The notes beneath the pieces are model-generated. The model had not been told where the DNA came from. It worked only from the letters and a program-made list of their open reading frames with translations, and made no database searches. A stretch of 30,640 nucleotides of DNA from positions 1 to 30,640 of the forward strand of contig CAZIHO010000029.1 in NCBI GenBank assembly GCA_964538875.1. Reading direction: 5' to 3'. This document shows, piece after piece, positions 7,874 through 14,244 of this stretch. A program made the position numbers and the translations under genes. Numbering within the stretch: position 1 is the stretch's first letter; every line of letters starts with the position of its first letter. This DNA is from CAZIHO01 sp964538875 (GTDB lineage: Bacteria > Pseudomonadota > Gammaproteobacteria > Chromatiales > Chromatiaceae).

Positions 7874-8374
7874 ATGCCGGCTCGAATCGCCCTGATCGCC
7901 GCAGTCTCCGACAATGGGATCATCGGCCGGGATAATCGCCTGCCTTGGCGGCTGCCGGCGGACCTGCGCCATTTCAAGCAGTTGACGCTGGATAAGCCTA
8001 TTTTGATGGGACGGCGCACCTGGGAGTCCCTGCCGGGGCTGTTGCCGCGGCGCCGGCATATCCTGCTGACCCGGAATCCGGGCTACCAGGCCCCCGGTTG
8101 TGTCCTGGTCCATTCCCTGGCGGAAGCCATGGACGCGGCCGGGGAGGCACCGGAACTGGTGGTGATCGGCGGCGCGGATCTCTATCGGCAACTCTTACCC
8201 CAAGCGGACCGGCTTTATCTCACCCTGGTCCATGCTCAGGTGGTGGGGGATGCCAGGTTTCCGGCCTGGAGCGCCCGCGATTGGCGGGAAATCCAGCGCG
8301 AAGACCATCCCACCGATCCGGAGCACCTCTTGCCGTTTAGTTTTCTGACCTTGGAACGGCGACGCGCCGGTTAG
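7874..8374 (+). CDS. folA: Dihydrofolate reductase
   Basis: Reduces dihydrofolate to tetrahydrofolate with NADPH, recycling the product of the adjacent ThyA. The 166-residue protein has the DHFR hallmarks: DNGIIGRDNRLPWRLPADL, where Asp30 corresponds to the catalytic acid of E. coli Asp27. MGRRTWESLP binds NADPH, and VVIGGADLY follows. The ATG at 7874 is chosen because upstream in-frame sequence lies inside thyA and has no DHFR character. No ribosome site is obvious, so translation is probably coupled to thyA. Its TAG stop overlaps the stop of the convergent apaH gene by four bases (8371-8374). Confidence 0.96.
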   Translation: MPARIALIAAVSDNGIIGRDNRLPWRLPADLRHFKQLTLDKPILMGRRTWESLPGLLPRRRHILLTRNPGYQAPGCVLVHSLAEAMDAAGEAPELVVIGGADLYRQLLPQADRLYLTLVHAQVVGDARFPAWSARDWREIQREDHPTDPEHLLPFSFLTLERRRAG

Positions 8375-9201
8375 GCCGCGGCCAGTTCCGCGCAGGACAG
8401 TTGTACCGGTCGCGGGCGCTGCGTCCGGTGTACCCGCACGAGGGTAAGACTGCCGCCCCAAATGCAGCCCGTATCCAGGGACCAAACGTCATGGCGGTCT
8501 AGCAGTCCCAGGGTGGACCAATGACCGCAGATGATCCGCTGACCGGCGCTGGCCCGTCCCGGAACGTCGAACCAAGGTAGGAAGCCCGGCTGTTGGGTGC
8601 CCGGCGGACCCTTGTCCGTTAGCCCCAGGGTGCCGTCCGGTTTGCAATAACGGGCCCGGGTTAGGCTGTTGATGATAAAGCGCAGTCGCTCCAAGCCTTG
8701 CAGATCATCGCTCCAGCGGACTGGTTCGTTGCCATACAGGCCCGCCATGAGTTGCGGAAAACCATCCCCTCGCAACGCCCGCTCCACCTCCCGGGCCCGG
8801 GCGCGCGCCGTGGCCAGATCCCATTGGGGCGGCAAGCCGGCGTGGATCAGGGTGCAGTGTTTATTCGCGTTGTGATGGAGCAGGGGACGCCGGCGCAGCC
8901 AATCCGTCAGGGAGTCCCGGTCCGGGGCGCCCAGAATGTCATCGAAGCCCCCATTCCGGTAATGTTTCAAGTTGCCCTGGGCCACCGCCAGCAGGTGCAA
9001 GTCGTGATTGCCCAGCACGCACACCGCCCGCTTGCCCAGTCCTTTGAGATAGCGCAGGACCTCCAGGGACTTGGGACCCCGGTTTACCAGGTCCCCCGCG
9101 ACCCATAGACGGTCCCGGCTGGGGTTAAAGCTGACTTGGTCCAATAATCGGCGCAGTTGGTCGTAACAACCTTGGATGTCCCCAACCGCGTACAGGGCCA
9201 C
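8371..9201 (-). CDS. apaH: Diadenosine tetraphosphatase (symmetrical)
   Basis: Hydrolyses Ap4A to two ADP and, as known in E. coli, can remove NpnN caps from RNA. The 276-residue protein shows the PPP-family metallophosphatase signatures in order: GDIQGCYDQL near residue 8, GDLVNRGPKSLEVL near 36 and GNHDLHLLA near 65. The start is a GTG at 9201 preceded by GAAGG at suitable distance. It follows apaG after 32 bases on the same strand, the usual apaG-apaH order. Its stop overlaps that of folA tail to tail. Confidence 0.96.
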   Translation of the reverse strand: MALYAVGDIQGCYDQLRRLLDQVSFNPSRDRLWVAGDLVNRGPKSLEVLRYLKGLGKRAVCVLGNHDLHLLAVAQGNLKHYRNGGFDDILGAPDRDSLTDWLRRRPLLHHNANKHCTLIHAGLPPQWDLATARARAREVERALRGDGFPQLMAGLYGNEPVRWSDDLQGLERLRFIINSLTRARYCKPDGTLGLTDKGPPGTQQPGFLPWFDVPGRASAGQRIICGHWSTLGLLDRHDVWSLDTGCIWGGSLTLVRVHRTQRPRPVQLSCAELAAA

Positions 9202-9233
9202 CGTCGCCTTCGCGAAACCTGGGCGCCGGCGGG

Positions 9234-9623
9234 CTAATGCAGTTGGCGGGGAACCGCCAAGGAAAAAGGCGGTATCTGTGCGTCAAAGTGATTTCCCCCG
9301 TCCGTGACCATCTGGTAGCTGCCATGCATGGACGCGATGGGGGTGGCGACCACCGTTCCGCTGGTGTAGTGAAAGGATTCGCCGGGCCTGAGGTAGGGTT
9401 GTTCTCCCACTACGCCTTGGCCTCTGACTTCCTCCACCTTGCCGTTGGCGTCGGTGATGATCCAGTGGCGGCTGAGCAATCGCGCCGCGACCTGGCCGTG
9501 GTTGCTGATCCGTACCTGATAAGAGAAGGCGTATTTTTCCTCCTCTGGCTCTGATTTATTTTCAAGATAGCTGGCTTCCGCTTCAATCTGTATGGCCGGC
9601 TGAAGATCCAAATTCTGGGTCAC
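9234..9623 (-). CDS. apaG: ApaG / CorD-family protein
   Basis: A 129-residue ApaG protein, a single fibronectin-III-like beta-sandwich domain. Recognisable blocks are YAFSYQVRISNHG, RHWIITDANG, VRGQGVVGEQPYLRPGE, YTSGTVVATP and the C-terminal PPFSLAVPRQLH. The biochemical role is unsettled; in E. coli and Salmonella it lies with apaH and is linked to divalent-cation (Co/Mg) phenotypes. The start is a GTG at 9623 with AAGGAG nine bases upstream. In E. coli the next gene upstream on this strand would be rsmA; here the neighbour is an oppositely oriented block of unrelated genes. Confidence 0.95.
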   Translation of the reverse strand: MTQNLDLQPAIQIEAEASYLENKSEPEEEKYAFSYQVRISNHGQVAARLLSRHWIITDANGKVEEVRGQGVVGEQPYLRPGESFHYTSGTVVATPIASMHGSYQMVTDGGNHFDAQIPPFSLAVPRQLH

Positions 9624-9715
9624 GCTAGTCTGCTCCTTGAGTTTCGGCGCCTAAGATTAGGTGTCCCGGGTCACGAAAACAATAGGGGCCAGCAACCAAA
9701 TTCCACTAGGATGAT

Positions 9716-9746
9716 AGAATAACGTATTTTATCAATACGTTATTCT
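9716..9746. repeat. Perfect 13-bp AT-rich inverted repeat
   Basis: Arms AGAATAACGTATT (9716-9728) and its exact reverse complement (9734-9746) flank a 5-base spacer in the apaG/ankyrin intergenic region. It is strongly AT-rich against a GC-rich background and has no adjacent T-run. It could be an operator for a dimeric regulator, a transcript hairpin, or a remnant of the insertion that replaced rsmA. Confidence 0.85.
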
Positions 9747-9881
9747 GGATCGACGGGACGGGTCCAGGCGCCGCGTTTCATGACCGGGGAATCCGAGTAA
9801 CATTCAATCCCGAGCAAAGTCGGCCCAGGAGTTCGGCACCTGCCCTTGCGTTCGATCTCCCCAGGGGAGTAACCTCGACCC

Positions 9882-10442
9882 ATGATTCGCACTTGGCTAT
9901 TGATGTTTTTCCTCGCTTCTGGTTCACTTGGCGCCCTAGCGGGGGAATCCAACGTGGCGCTGGTGGGCGCCGCTGGCGCGGGCCGGTTTAAGCAAGTGCG
10001 GGACTTGCTTTTAGACGGCGTCGATGTCAATGTACGCGCGCCCGGCGAGCGGACGGCGCTGATCAACGCGGCGGCTGGCGGAAACCTGAACATCGTCAAG
10101 ATGTTGCTGGAAGCGGGGGCGGATCCGGATTTAGTAGATGCCCGCGGTCGGTCGGCGGTGATGGAAGCGTCGGCTTTTGGCCATTTAGAAGTGGTCAAGC
10201 TGCTGGCCAGTCTAGGCGCGGACCTGAACCTGAGGGATAAGGCAGGAAAGTCGGCCTTGATGCTGGCGGATAAGGCCGGGCATCAGGGGGTTGCCGAAGC
10301 GCTGACGAAAGCTGGCGCGGAGCAAGAAAAACCCCCACAAGCACCTGGCGAGGTGGCACCTACGGACGGGAGCGCCCCACCGGCGGACAACAAGGACCCG
10401 GCGGCGGGTCAGGGCAAGCCGGCAGAAGCGGAAAAAAAATAA
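9882..10442 (+). CDS. Exported ankyrin-repeat protein
   Basis: A 186-residue protein with a Sec signal peptide (about residues 1-20, ALA before GES). About four ankyrin-type repeats follow (residues 24-145), recognisable by RTALINAAAGGNLNIVKMLLEAGAD, RSAVMEASAFGHLEVVKLL and KSALMLADKAGHQGVAEAL. The C-terminal 40 residues are Pro/Ala/Glu/Lys-rich and probably disordered. Ankyrin repeats mediate protein-protein contacts, so this is likely a periplasmic binding or scaffold protein with unknown partner. The ribosome-site candidate GGGGAG lies 12 bases upstream, rather far. It is the first gene of the plus-strand block between apaG and pdxA. Confidence 0.82.
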   Translation: MIRTWLLMFFLASGSLGALAGESNVALVGAAGAGRFKQVRDLLLDGVDVNVRAPGERTALINAAAGGNLNIVKMLLEAGADPDLVDARGRSAVMEASAFGHLEVVKLLASLGADLNLRDKAGKSALMLADKAGHQGVAEALTKAGAEQEKPPQAPGEVAPTDGSAPPADNKDPAAGQGKPAEAEKK

Positions 10443-10569
10443 CCATTACCTCTTTTTTGGCTAGTCCGGGATCTGGGTAATCGTTGTTTTTTTGATTGAG
10501 TGCAAAGACTGCGCCGCAAGACTGCGGAACAATCAGCATATAACCAGCTTTGAGTGTAAGTGCGTCGCT

Positions 10570-10740
10570 ATGATGTCTAATCGACCCAATCAGAAACCAG
10601 ATATATTCATGGCCTTGGTACTGTTCGTCTTGGTGGGAGTCTCCGCAACGATCGCCTATCAGGTCAGCATTTACTACGATCAATTCCAGTTGACCCTGGC
10701 GAGACAGGCGCCTAGCCAGCCTCCCGCGACGGGGGGGTGA
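10570..10740 (+). CDS. Small single-pass membrane protein
   Basis: A 56-residue hypothetical protein starting MMSNRPNQKPD. It has one hydrophobic helix (about residues 13-38, IFMALVLFVLVGVSATIAYQ) and a short polar tail ending in Pro/Gly. The ATG pair at 10570/10573 has no clear ribosome site, and a TTG at 10492 would add 26 residues of Cys-rich sequence without evident membrane logic. It lies between the ankyrin gene and the oxidoreductase, all on the plus strand. No family is recognised and expression is unproven. A coherent helix and positive N-terminal flank are the only support. Confidence 0.42.
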   Translation: MMSNRPNQKPDIFMALVLFVLVGVSATIAYQVSIYYDQFQLTLARQAPSQPPATGG

Positions 10741-10750
10741 TCTCTCGTAA

Positions 10751-10792
10751 GCGCTATTTCCCGCCCCTGAGGGCCTCGAGAAGGAATAGCGC
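10751..10792. other. Long hairpin between the small membrane ORF and the oxidoreductase
   Basis: GCGCTATTTCC (10751-10761) pairs with GGAATAGCGC (10783-10792) with one bulged T. A second small stem-loop (GCCC CTGA GGGC, 10763-10774) sits inside. No T-run follows, so it may be a leader or processing structure rather than an intrinsic terminator. Confidence 0.5.
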
Positions 10793-10902
10793 CGCTATCT
10801 CCGCCACTGCTTCCCCGGAACCCCTGGGTTCCTTGAAATCCTTCGGAATTGATAGCCGTCGTGGTCCGGACCGCGCTAGGTCGGCACGGCGAGGATTCGC
10901 TT

Positions 10903-11841
10903 ATGCTTGCTGAACCGTTACGGGTTGGCGTTGTGGGAGTGGGCTACCTGGGTCGGTTTCATGCCCTGATTTATTCCCGCATGGCGGACGTTGACCTGAT
11001 TGGGGTAGCCGACACCAACCTGTCCAGGGCCAGGGACGTGGCCTCAGAGGCAGGTTGCCCAGTGGTTAGGGATCCTGGCGACCTGTTCGGCCAAGTGGAC
11101 GCGGTCAGCATCGTAGTACCCACTTCCCAGCATTTAGAAGTCGCCCGGCCCTTTCTGCAAAGGGGTATTCACACCCTTATGGAGAAGCCAATAGCCGCCT
11201 CCCTGCCAGAAGCACGGGAATTGGTGGGTTTGGCTGAGCGGCATGGGGCGGTTCTACAGGTCGGCCACCAAGAGCGCTTTAACGCCGGCGTCATGGCATT
11301 GGCGGAGCGGATTTCCCGGCCCCGCTTTATCGAGGCCCAGCGGCTCGGCATTTTCGTGGAACGGGCCACTGATGTGGACGTGGTATCCGATCTCATGATC
11401 CACGATATTGACATCATTTTGTCCTTGGTGAAATCCGAGTTGGTATCCATTAGCGCTATAGGAACACCGGTGCTGACCGAGCACGTGGATATCGCCAATG
11501 CACGATTGGAGTTCGCCGATGGGGCGGTTGCCAACGTGATCGCCAGTCGCGTTTCAGATAAGCGCGTGCGGCATATCCGGGTTTTCCAGCCCGATGCTTA
11601 TTTGTCCCTGGATTTCACCACCCAGGCGCTGGACCGGGCTTGGCGGGAGCCCAGGGGGACCGGGGAACGGCCTCTGATCCAACGGGAGCGACTGCTGGTG
11701 GAGCCGGTGCAGCCCCTGGACGCCGAACTGGCGGCCTTCGTGGACTCGGCGCGCACTGGCCGACCGCCTCTAGTGGACGGCCGGGTGGGGTTGGCGGCGC
11801 TGGAGGTGGCGCTCAAGGTCAAGGAAACCATTGGCGTTTGA
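10903..11841 (+). CDS. Gfo/Idh/MocA-family oxidoreductase, GnnA-like
   Basis: A 312-residue NAD(P)-dependent sugar dehydrogenase. The N-terminal Rossmann fold opens with RVGVVGVGYLGRFHA, followed by DAVSIVVPTSQH and the family's catalytic-lysine motif EKPIA. The second half has VSDLMIHDIDIILSLV and IANARLEFADGAVANVIASR. From memory, these blocks resemble GnnA, the UDP-GlcNAc 3-dehydrogenase that works with aminotransferase GnnB to make the diamino sugar of some lipid A. No gnnB is present here, so the substrate is inferred only. The ATG at 10903 has GAGGA seven bases upstream; an earlier in-frame codon gives an unconserved tail. It converges on pdxA with a 23-base gap. Confidence 0.85.
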   Translation: MLAEPLRVGVVGVGYLGRFHALIYSRMADVDLIGVADTNLSRARDVASEAGCPVVRDPGDLFGQVDAVSIVVPTSQHLEVARPFLQRGIHTLMEKPIAASLPEARELVGLAERHGAVLQVGHQERFNAGVMALAERISRPRFIEAQRLGIFVERATDVDVVSDLMIHDIDIILSLVKSELVSISAIGTPVLTEHVDIANARLEFADGAVANVIASRVSDKRVRHIRVFQPDAYLSLDFTTQALDRAWREPRGTGERPLIQRERLLVEPVQPLDAELAAFVDSARTGRPPLVDGRVGLAALEVALKVKETIGV

Positions 11842-11864
11842 GCCAGGCTAGGAAAGGATGGAGG

Positions 11865-12872
11865 CTAGGCCCGGTTGCCCGTGCCTGTGCGCCCCCGGCT
11901 GGCCATCTCGACGGCGGCCGCCAGCGCTGCCAGTAGGCTACCCGCATGGCCCCGTCCGCTGCCAGCTAGGTCCAGGGCGGTGCCGTGATCCACGGAGGTG
12001 CGGACGATGGGCAGTCCCAGGGTGATATTGACCGCTCTACCAAAGCCCAGATGCTTGAGCACCGGCAATCCCTGGTCGTGGTACATGGCTAGTACCGCGT
12101 CCGCGCGTGCGAGGTACGGCGGCGTGAACAGGGTATCGGCGGGATAAGGTCCTTCCAGGGGCATTCCTGCTTGGCGCAGCCTCCCCAGCACCGGCTCGAT
12201 CACCTCCAGTTCTTCCCGGCCCAAATGGCCGCCTTCGCCGGCGTGGGGGTTCAGGCCCGCCACCAGGATACGGGGCTGGGCAATTCCCAGAAAACGCTGT
12301 AGATCCCGATACAGAATTCGCGCCACCCGGTCAAGGAGGCCGGCGGTCAGGCTGGAACTCACTTGCGCGAGCGGCAGGTGAGTGGTCGCCAATGCGACCC
12401 GCAAGCCGGGCGCCGCCAGCATCATGACCGGTTGCACGCCGCCGCAGCGCGCGGCAAGAAATTCCGTGTGGCCGCTGAAACTCAGTCCGGCGTCATTGAT
12501 GATCCCCTTGTGGACCGGCCCGGTGACCAGGGCGTCGAAGCGACCGGCCAGGCAGCCGTCACAGGCTTCGGTGAGGGTCCGTAATACGTAGGGGGCGTTG
12601 CGTGGGTCCAGGACGCCGGGTTGGCTGGGAACTGTCAGAGCCACCGGTTGCACCAGGACGCCGCCAGGGCGGCGTTCACCAGCGCCGCTGGCTGGTAAAG
12701 CCTCCGGGTGGAAGGCGTGGCCCAGAGGGCCTAGACGCTGGCTGATTAGGTCAGGGTCGGCGATGACCACCAGTTCTGCGCCGGGGTAGCCGCCAGCGAA
12801 GGCGGCGCAGAGTTCCGGCCCGATTCCAGCGGGCTCGCCAGGGGTGACGGCGATCCGAGGAATCCAGTTCAA
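11865..12872 (-). CDS. pdxA: 4-hydroxythreonine-4-phosphate dehydrogenase
   Basis: A vitamin B6 enzyme: it oxidises 4-phosphohydroxy-L-threonine with NAD(P), and the product then condenses through PdxJ to pyridoxine 5'-phosphate. The 335-residue protein is of usual length. It shows the N-terminal ITPGEPAGIGPEL-type motif (AVTPGEPAGIGPEL), VTGPVHKGIINDAG, GHTEFLA, HDQGLPVLKHLGFG and the C-terminal TSVDHGTALDLAG. The start is a TTG at 12872, since no ATG gives the conserved N-terminus; no strong ribosome site is seen. It lies 20 bases after surA, so it is probably the third gene of an lptD-surA-pdxA transcript. rsmA, the usual next gene, is absent. Confidence 0.95.
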   Translation of the reverse strand: MNWIPRIAVTPGEPAGIGPELCAAFAGGYPGAELVVIADPDLISQRLGPLGHAFHPEALPASGAGERRPGGVLVQPVALTVPSQPGVLDPRNAPYVLRTLTEACDGCLAGRFDALVTGPVHKGIINDAGLSFSGHTEFLAARCGGVQPVMMLAAPGLRVALATTHLPLAQVSSSLTAGLLDRVARILYRDLQRFLGIAQPRILVAGLNPHAGEGGHLGREELEVIEPVLGRLRQAGMPLEGPYPADTLFTPPYLARADAVLAMYHDQGLPVLKHLGFGRAVNITLGLPIVRTSVDHGTALDLAGSGRGHAGSLLAALAAAVEMASRGRTGTGNRA

Positions 12873-12892
12873 GAAAGCGGTCCGAGGCGGAG

Positions 12893-14227
12893 CTAGGGGC
12901 GTCCAGATTCAGGCTTGCCCGCCTCGGGCAAGCGGATCTCCACGTAGGATTCATCCCGCAGGCGACGCAACCAGAGTTCGATTTCCTCGTTGGATTTACG
13001 CTCCTTGATGGCTTCCCGGGCCTTTTGCTTCATGGATTCGTCGGTGTTGTCATGGCTACGCCGTTCCACCACCTGGACCAGGTGCCAACCCTGGGGTGAG
13101 CGAAACGGCTGGCTGAAATCACCGGCACGCAACTCCGTGATCTGATGTTCAAACTCGGGCACCGTGTCGCCTGGGCTGAGCCAGCCTAGGTCGCCGCCTT
13201 TGACGGCGGAAACCGGATCATCGGAATGGGACCGGGCCAGGGCCGCGAAATCCTCACCTCCGACTAGGCGGATGCGCAATTGTTCAAGCCGGGTCCGCGC
13301 ATCCTGCTCGTTCACTTGGTCGTTGGTCTTGACCAGAATGTGGCGAACATGGGTTTGATCGACCACCTGGCGATTGCCGCCCTTGTAGTCCACCAGCTTG
13401 AAAATATGGAATCCCTCGGACCCGCGCAGGGGATCGCTGATGGAGCCCTTATCCATGGTTTGCACCAACTCTTTTACCTGGACCGGAATCTGTCCGGCCC
13501 GCAACCAACCCAAGTCGCCGCCTTCCAGGGCTTGGCGTCCGCCGGATTGGCGTACCGCCACCGCCGCAAAGTCGGCGCCCCGGCGCAGTTCCTGAACCAC
13601 CTGATCGGCCTGGGCCCTGGCGCGCTGGATGACCTCGGCAGTGGCCCCGTCTGGCGTGGCGATCAGGATGTGCAGCAAGTGGACTTCCGCCCGTGCACCC
13701 AGCCGACCGGAATCCTTGGCGAGAAAATTTTTGATTTCCTGCTCGGTGATGGAAATCTTGTTGACCACTTCCTGGGATTGGAGTTTGGCCACGATGATTT
13801 GGCGCTTGGTATTTTCCCGGAATTGATCGAAGCTGATGTGCTCCTTCTCCAGGGTACCCTTGAGCTGCGCCAGAGACATTTTGTTCTTGGCGGCAATGGA
13901 GTCGATGGCCTTGGCCAGGGTGGCGTCGTCCACCTTGATGCCTAGACGCTCGGCGGTTTGGAGTTGCAGGCGCCGCAGCACCAAGCGCTCCAGCACTTGG
14001 CGTTCCAGAATGGCCGCGGGTGGCAACTGTGTGCCCTTGGCCTTCAATTGGGCCAACACTTCCTTGATATCTTGGTCCAACTCACTGCGCAGAATGACGT
14101 CGTCGTTAACCACCGCCACGATCCGATCCAGATCCGCCGGCGCGCTGGTGGGAGCCCCGCCGCCGGCGGCCCAGGACAGGCTGGCGCTCCACAAGGCACA
14201 GCAGAGCAGAAATATCAGTTTTTTCAT
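12893..14227 (-). CDS. surA: Periplasmic chaperone/peptidyl-prolyl isomerase SurA
   Basis: Delivers unfolded outer-membrane proteins, LptD included, to the BAM complex. The 444-residue protein has a signal peptide (about 1-20, cut after SWA). The SurA N-terminal chaperone domain begins LDRIVAVVNDDVILRSELD. Two parvulin (PPIC) domains follow: the first from about residue 180 (VHLLHILIATP) with GGDLGWLRAGQIP, the second from about 292 (THVRHILVKTND) with GGDLGWLSPGDTVP. A C-terminal helix packs back on the N-domain. The ATG at 14227 begins MKKLIFLLC. It follows lptD by 17 bases, so chaperone and client are co-expressed. Confidence 0.97.
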   Translation of the reverse strand: MKKLIFLLCCALWSASLSWAAGGGAPTSAPADLDRIVAVVNDDVILRSELDQDIKEVLAQLKAKGTQLPPAAILERQVLERLVLRRLQLQTAERLGIKVDDATLAKAIDSIAAKNKMSLAQLKGTLEKEHISFDQFRENTKRQIIVAKLQSQEVVNKISITEQEIKNFLAKDSGRLGARAEVHLLHILIATPDGATAEVIQRARAQADQVVQELRRGADFAAVAVRQSGGRQALEGGDLGWLRAGQIPVQVKELVQTMDKGSISDPLRGSEGFHIFKLVDYKGGNRQVVDQTHVRHILVKTNDQVNEQDARTRLEQLRIRLVGGEDFAALARSHSDDPVSAVKGGDLGWLSPGDTVPEFEHQITELRAGDFSQPFRSPQGWHLVQVVERRSHDNTDESMKQKAREAIKERKSNEEIELWLRRLRDESYVEIRLPEAGKPESGRP

Positions 14228-14244
14228 GTTCTATACAGCTTTCG

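Noticed and set aside
10477..10500. Intrinsic terminator after the ankyrin gene
   Set aside because: There is a T-run, but no convincing GC-rich stem directly precedes it.
10492..10569. TTG start lengthening the small membrane ORF to 82 residues
   Set aside because: No ribosome site, and the added Cys-rich segment shows no recognisable pattern; the ATG at 10570 is simpler.
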